Assembly (NCBI RefSeq): GCF_002847345.1 | Contig: NZ_LXFV01000035.1 | Location: 1 to 34,506 of the forward strand | Length of the DNA stretch: 34,506 nucleotides | DNA from: Pectobacterium peruviense | GTDB lineage: Bacteria > Pseudomonadota > Gammaproteobacteria > Enterobacterales > Enterobacteriaceae | Reading direction: 5' to 3' | In this document: positions 31,609 to 34,506 of the stretch, piece by piece | How positions within the stretch are numbered: position 1 is the first letter of the stretch | Layout of the letters: each line of letters begins with the position of its first letter | The notes under the pieces: model-generated | The model's input: the letters and a program-made list of their open reading frames with translations, nothing else | Told to the model about the DNA's origin: nothing | Databases searched by the model: none | Translations under genes and position numbers: made by a program

Positions 31609-32619
31609 TTAAATTAGTGAAGCTTCTTTCAATTCACTTTTCAGGTAGGCGTAGTATATCGGAGCCGCAATCACACCGGACAAGCCAAATGCCGCTTCAA
31701 ACACCAGCATTGCCAACAGAATTTCCCATGCATGCGCTTTGATCCTCGTTCCGACGATTTGTGCATTGAGGAAATACTCAAGCTTGTGAATCAGCATCAA
31801 ATACACCAGCGCAACCAGCGCGATTGGCAGTGAAAGAGATAAGCCAGACAGAAAAACGATGGAGTTAGAAATCAGGTTACCGATGACCGGTAGCAAACCA
31901 AAAACAAAGGTGAGCACCACCAGCGTTTTGGCAAACGGCAGATGAATACCGCACAGCGGCAAAGCGCCGAGAATAAAAATGGCGGACAGCGACGTGTTAA
32001 CGGCAGAGATCTTCACCTGGGCGAAAACAATGTTGCGGAACGATGCCGACAGCAACGAAACCCGGCGCAGTAACTCCGCTTTTAGTAACGGTTTCTCCGT
32101 GTCCGGATCGACGTTATAAAGCGAGACAATCGCCCCAAGCACCATACCGATGAGCATCGTCACAAATCCATGCAGGAAACTTCTCCCCATGTTCTGCAAC
32201 ATCACAATATGCGCCTGAACCCATTGCAGAAACTCGTGTTGGAGTTCTTCAATACTGACTGGCAGATACCCCGGTAAGTAGTGGATAATCTGCTGCTGGA
32301 TGTCATTGAGGATGTAGCCAATGCGTATATTGAACGCAGCAGTATCCTTCATTTCCTGCATCAACAATCCGACCAGGCTGCCAAACAATAGACTCAATAG
32401 GCTGACTACCAGCGTACTGATCACTGCGACCACAATCCAACGAGCGCGTTTACCACTGATGACCCGTTGAAAATAGGGAGTCAGCAAATTCACAATTTCA
32501 TACACCAAAAAACCGGCAATAAAGCAGGTCAGCAGGCGTAAAGGCAGCAATATAAACAGGCCACCCATAATAAAGAAAAAGCTCAACAGGCGAGCTTGTT
32601 TCAGGTTCAGTAACTGCAT
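31609..32619 (-). CDS. AI-2E-family (PerM-like) membrane transporter
   Basis: This 336-residue protein has six to eight hydrophobic segments in the arrangement of the AI-2E/PerM family: an N-terminal cluster, a soluble loop at about 90-140, then a C-terminal cluster with GLLPVIGNLISNSIVFLSGL and a final block around GTRIKAHAWEILLAMLVFEA. Members export varied small molecules or exchange ions; the AI-2 link holds for few of them. Substrate is unknown here. It is on the same strand as fecIR, but a 180-base structured gap lies between, so it is probably a separate unit. Confidence 0.88.
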   Translation of the reverse strand: MQLLNLKQARLLSFFFIMGGLFILLPLRLLTCFIAGFLVYEIVNLLTPYFQRVISGKRARWIVVAVISTLVVSLLSLLFGSLVGLLMQEMKDTAAFNIRIGYILNDIQQQIIHYLPGYLPVSIEELQHEFLQWVQAHIVMLQNMGRSFLHGFVTMLIGMVLGAIVSLYNVDPDTEKPLLKAELLRRVSLLSASFRNIVFAQVKISAVNTSLSAIFILGALPLCGIHLPFAKTLVVLTFVFGLLPVIGNLISNSIVFLSGLSLSLPIALVALVYLMLIHKLEYFLNAQIVGTRIKAHAWEILLAMLVFEAAFGLSGVIAAPIYYAYLKSELKEASLI

Positions 32620-32703
32620 GATGACATCCCGTATGAAGAGGCAACGCTGAGAATACCCTTTGTGGAGTATGCTACGCCTTTTTCGGTATCAACAGATTGA
32701 TAT

Positions 32704-32766
32704 ATATGCCCCAGATTTGTGTTTAATCTGCGAGTGATAACCAACCAGCTAACAATTGGGGCATAT
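32704..32766. repeat. Long-loop inverted repeat between fecR and AI-2E-family gene
   Basis: ATATGCCCCA (32704-32713) and TGGGGCATAT (32757-32766) are perfect 10-base arms 43 bases apart. Inside, CAGATT and AATCTG form a smaller hairpin. A T run follows the right arm on the plus strand. It may end the fecR transcript or be a binding site. Confidence 0.6.
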
Positions 32767-32801
32767 TTTTGGTGTTTTATCGGCGAAATACCAGCAGTGT
32801 T

Positions 32802-33749
32802 TTAGCTTGGGCGGATATCCACCCACCATGAAAAACGTCTACTCACCTTCACTGGCAACGTCCGTGCGACGGCGTCAAGCAGGCGGTCGGTTTCATTCAA
32901 CGGAAAAACACCCGAAATCCGTAGATTTGTGACAGCAGAATCGACATGAAAATAGCCATTATGATAGCGGGAAATTTCATTGATGAGCTGCCCTAACGGC
33001 ATGCTATCCGCGACCAATTGCCCCTTGCGCCAGCTCTGGCGGAAATTCTCAACGGGCGCAGGCTCACTGCACCTGTCTCGAGTAAAAGTAACCTGTTGCC
33101 CCGCCGTCACGCGCTGTGCAGCGGGTACTGCCGTTTGTAGCAAAACCTCTCCGCTAAAAACAGAGAGGACGCTGTGGGTAGAAGTGTAGCGGAGCGTCAA
33201 TTGGCAAGAATGCGCAGCAGCAGCGAGATCGCCATGGGGTGTGGTCAACCGGGCAGCATGGGCCGTTTGGTTGTCCAGCATCAACTCACCTTTGATCAAT
33301 TGAAACGTCAGCGGCTGAGACAAGGCGGGGTTGCCCTGCTGATTCAATGCTGAATCCGTATTCAACCAGACGGTCATCCCCGTTTCGATGCTGAGCTCAC
33401 GCGTTTCTCCCGTTCCCGTGCGGTAATCGGCTGCATAGCTTTCCCACGGCAGACTAAAACCCATACCTCCGGTCACGCTGGCGATAACCAACAATTTGAG
33501 CATACGTCGGCGTTCTTCACCCCGCTTGCTCAGTACCGAGGAAGCTAATTGGCTGTCTACCGCATGGAAACGGGCATGAATCTGTTCAACCTGCTGCCAG
33601 GCAAGCCGATGGGTTTCATCTTCATGTAACCATCGCTGCCATGTCTGACGATCGTGTTCGGAACAGTCTTCGTCATACAGCATCGCATACCACTCAGCCG
33701 CAGCATAAAGAACATCTTTCGGAATAGAAGAAGTAATAGAGGAAATCAT
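32802..33749 (-). CDS. fecR: FecR-like transmembrane sigma regulator
   Basis: The protein has 315 residues (E. coli FecR 317). The cytoplasmic N-terminal part with the family block AAAEWYAMLYDEDCSEHDRQ, then WQRWLHEDETHRLAWQQVEQ, binds FecI. A hydrophobic segment at about 93-108 crosses the membrane. The periplasmic part ends with the conserved ISGVFPLNETDRLLDAVART and LPVKVSRRFSWW blocks. It relays ligand binding at a TonB-dependent receptor to the sigma factor. The ATG overlaps the fecI stop (ATGA). No receptor gene follows; the next gene is a transporter of another family. Confidence 0.93.
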   Translation of the reverse strand: MISSITSSIPKDVLYAAAEWYAMLYDEDCSEHDRQTWQRWLHEDETHRLAWQQVEQIHARFHAVDSQLASSVLSKRGEERRRMLKLLVIASVTGGMGFSLPWESYAADYRTGTGETRELSIETGMTVWLNTDSALNQQGNPALSQPLTFQLIKGELMLDNQTAHAARLTTPHGDLAAAAHSCQLTLRYTSTHSVLSVFSGEVLLQTAVPAAQRVTAGQQVTFTRDRCSEPAPVENFRQSWRKGQLVADSMPLGQLINEISRYHNGYFHVDSAVTNLRISGVFPLNETDRLLDAVARTLPVKVSRRFSWWVDIRPS

Positions 33750-34270
33750 AAGTCCTGACAAAATAGACAATTCAGCATTGCCTGTGCCATATATTTTTTT
33801 ACCATCCGCTCGGAAACGGCTAATTGTTCAGCAACCTGCCGATAGGTCAAGCCGTCAAGATGCACCAGCAAGAATGCCTGACGCACCTTAACCGGCAACG
33901 TAGACAGCATCTGGTCGATGGCTAGCAGCGCATCAACCACCATCGCCTGCTGCTCAAGCGAAGGGGAAAAGTTAAATTCTTGCTCAGCCAGCACCTGAAG
34001 GTAGGCATTCTCGATGTCTCTACGTCGCCAGTGGTTAACCACCAGCCCACGAGCCACGGTCGTCAGCCAGGCACGCGGTTCACGAATGTGATCGGCCTGA
34101 TGTTGGCAGATCAAACGTAAAAACGTGTCTTGCGCCAGATCCGCAGCCTGCTGTGAACATCCTAAACGTCGACGTAACCATCCCTGTAACCAGGCATGGT
34201 GGTCATGATAAATCTGCTGAACGCTTAAGGTTTCAGGCTGATTAGGGCAGGTAACGGCGGGACTCTTCAC
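33746..34270 (-). CDS. fecI: FecI-like extracytoplasmic-function sigma factor
   Basis: The protein has 174 residues (E. coli FecI 173). Sigma region 2 is seen as WLQGWLRRRLGCSQQAADLA, then QDTFLRLICQ and REPRAWLTTVARGLVVNHWR; region 4 is LSTLPVKVRQAFLLVHLDGL, TYRQVAEQLAVSERMVKKYM. It should direct transcription of an iron-uptake receptor operon. The start is GTG at 34270: an in-frame TGA lies 12 bases upstream, so no longer version exists, and the ribosome site is poor. A Fur box lies 25-43 bases before it, giving iron repression. It is coupled to fecR. Confidence 0.93.
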   Translation of the reverse strand: MKSPAVTCPNQPETLSVQQIYHDHHAWLQGWLRRRLGCSQQAADLAQDTFLRLICQHQADHIREPRAWLTTVARGLVVNHWRRRDIENAYLQVLAEQEFNFSPSLEQQAMVVDALLAIDQMLSTLPVKVRQAFLLVHLDGLTYRQVAEQLAVSERMVKKYMAQAMLNCLFCQDL

Positions 34271-34294
34271 GGTGGTCGCTCAATGTGACAGCAA

Positions 34295-34313
34295 TGAAAT
34301 GATTTTCATTATC
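34295..34313 (-). promoter_or_regulatory. Fur box upstream of fecI
   Basis: On the minus strand GATAATGAAAATCATTTCA matches 15 of 19 bases of the Fur consensus and both central hexamers are intact except one base. It sits before fecI, where iron-loaded Fur would repress. Confidence 0.85.
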
Positions 34314-34392
34314 ATTAAAAGCAAAGTCAACGACTATTCACGTCTATCGTGCCGATTACAGTAAAAAGGAGGGATTACATGGCGAGTGGTAC

Positions 34393-34422
34393 AAAAAAGA
34401 AAGAAGCCCGAAGGCTTCTTTC
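34393..34422 (-). terminator. Terminator for a leftward gene entering from the right edge
   Basis: GAAAGAAGCC (34399-34408) pairs with GGCTTCTTTC (34413-34422) around CGAA. Read on the minus strand it runs straight into six T, so it ends a transcript coming from beyond 34506. Confidence 0.85.
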
Positions 34423-34443
34423 AGACTGTTGACAACCCTATTT

Positions 34444-34506
34444 TCAGAACGAAAACGGGATTAACGGAATAGAAGAGTAAAGCGTTTGCGCCAGGGATGG
34501 CGCAAT
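34444..34506 (-). CDS. Possible 3' end of a leftward gene, cut by the window edge
   Basis: The 20 codons before a TGA at 34446-34444 read IAPSLAQTLYSSIPLIPFSF with no internal stop, and a terminator follows 22 bases later. The C-terminal Phe is usual for outer membrane proteins, but 20 residues are too few to name a family. It could be the receptor missing from fecIR only if the locus is rearranged; there is no direct evidence of that. Confidence 0.4.
   Translation of the reverse strand: MAPSLAQTLYSSIPLIPFSF

Overview
The window joins an integrated P4-like phage satellite (about 1-10.4 kb) to enterobacterial chromosome (about 11.4-34.5 kb). The chromosomal genes (nifJ-type pyruvate:flavodoxin oxidoreductase, xylan and oligouronide transport and catabolism genes, a strong KdgR-type operator, an ErfK-like L,D-transpeptidase, fecIR) suggest a pectinolytic soft-rot enterobacterium, most likely Pectobacterium. 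The genus is an inference from gene content; no marker gene proves it.

Satellite core. A leftward late operon holds sid (capsid size determination) and an 82-residue Ogr/Delta zinc-finger activator, followed by a terminator; psu is not present after delta. Between sid and the rightward alpA/vis-like regulator lies a cluster of GGTGAAnAGT iterons, the counterpart of P4 crr. To the right come the immunity region (leader hairpins, a terminator and a C4-type antisense RNA), an Icd/Kil-like small protein, three small P4-type ORFs and the alpha primase-helicase, all rightward. An ori-like iteron block follows alpha. No integrase is in view; it and the left attachment site must lie left of base 1.

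Satellite cargo. Three modules sit where P4 elements usually carry variable genes. (1) Beyond delta, a translationally coupled leftward pair encodes a 308-residue soluble protein and a multi-pass membrane protein cut by the window edge. Its layout recalls RexA-RexB or Kiwa, and it is my best candidate for a little-described defence system. (2) Right of alpha is a Fic AMP-transferase whose antitoxin is a winged-helix-like domain joined to a YhfG-like inhibitory tail. (3) Next is a Phd-type antitoxin with a PIN toxin that has lost one conserved acidic residue. The ori-like block recurs between and after modules 2 and 3, so the cargo is bracketed by copies of the replication-origin repeat.

Chromosome. 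After a membrane protein of unknown function come an orphan amino-acid-binding protein, a LysE/RhtB exporter, a GNAT acetyltransferase divergent from a LysR regulator, a xylo-oligosaccharide transporter plus GH43 xylosidase operon with a likely CRP site, an unknown 141-residue protein, nifJ, a cytochrome b561, a nitrilase-family amidase, an ErfK-like L,D-transpeptidase, an O-acetylhomoserine sulfhydrylase-like enzyme, a UxuB/YdfI-like polyol/hexuronate dehydrogenase, two small membrane proteins, a GPH transporter with a KdgR box (TogT-like), an AI-2E-family transporter, and a Fur-box-controlled fecI-fecR pair with no fecA downstream. Intrinsic terminators separate most units.
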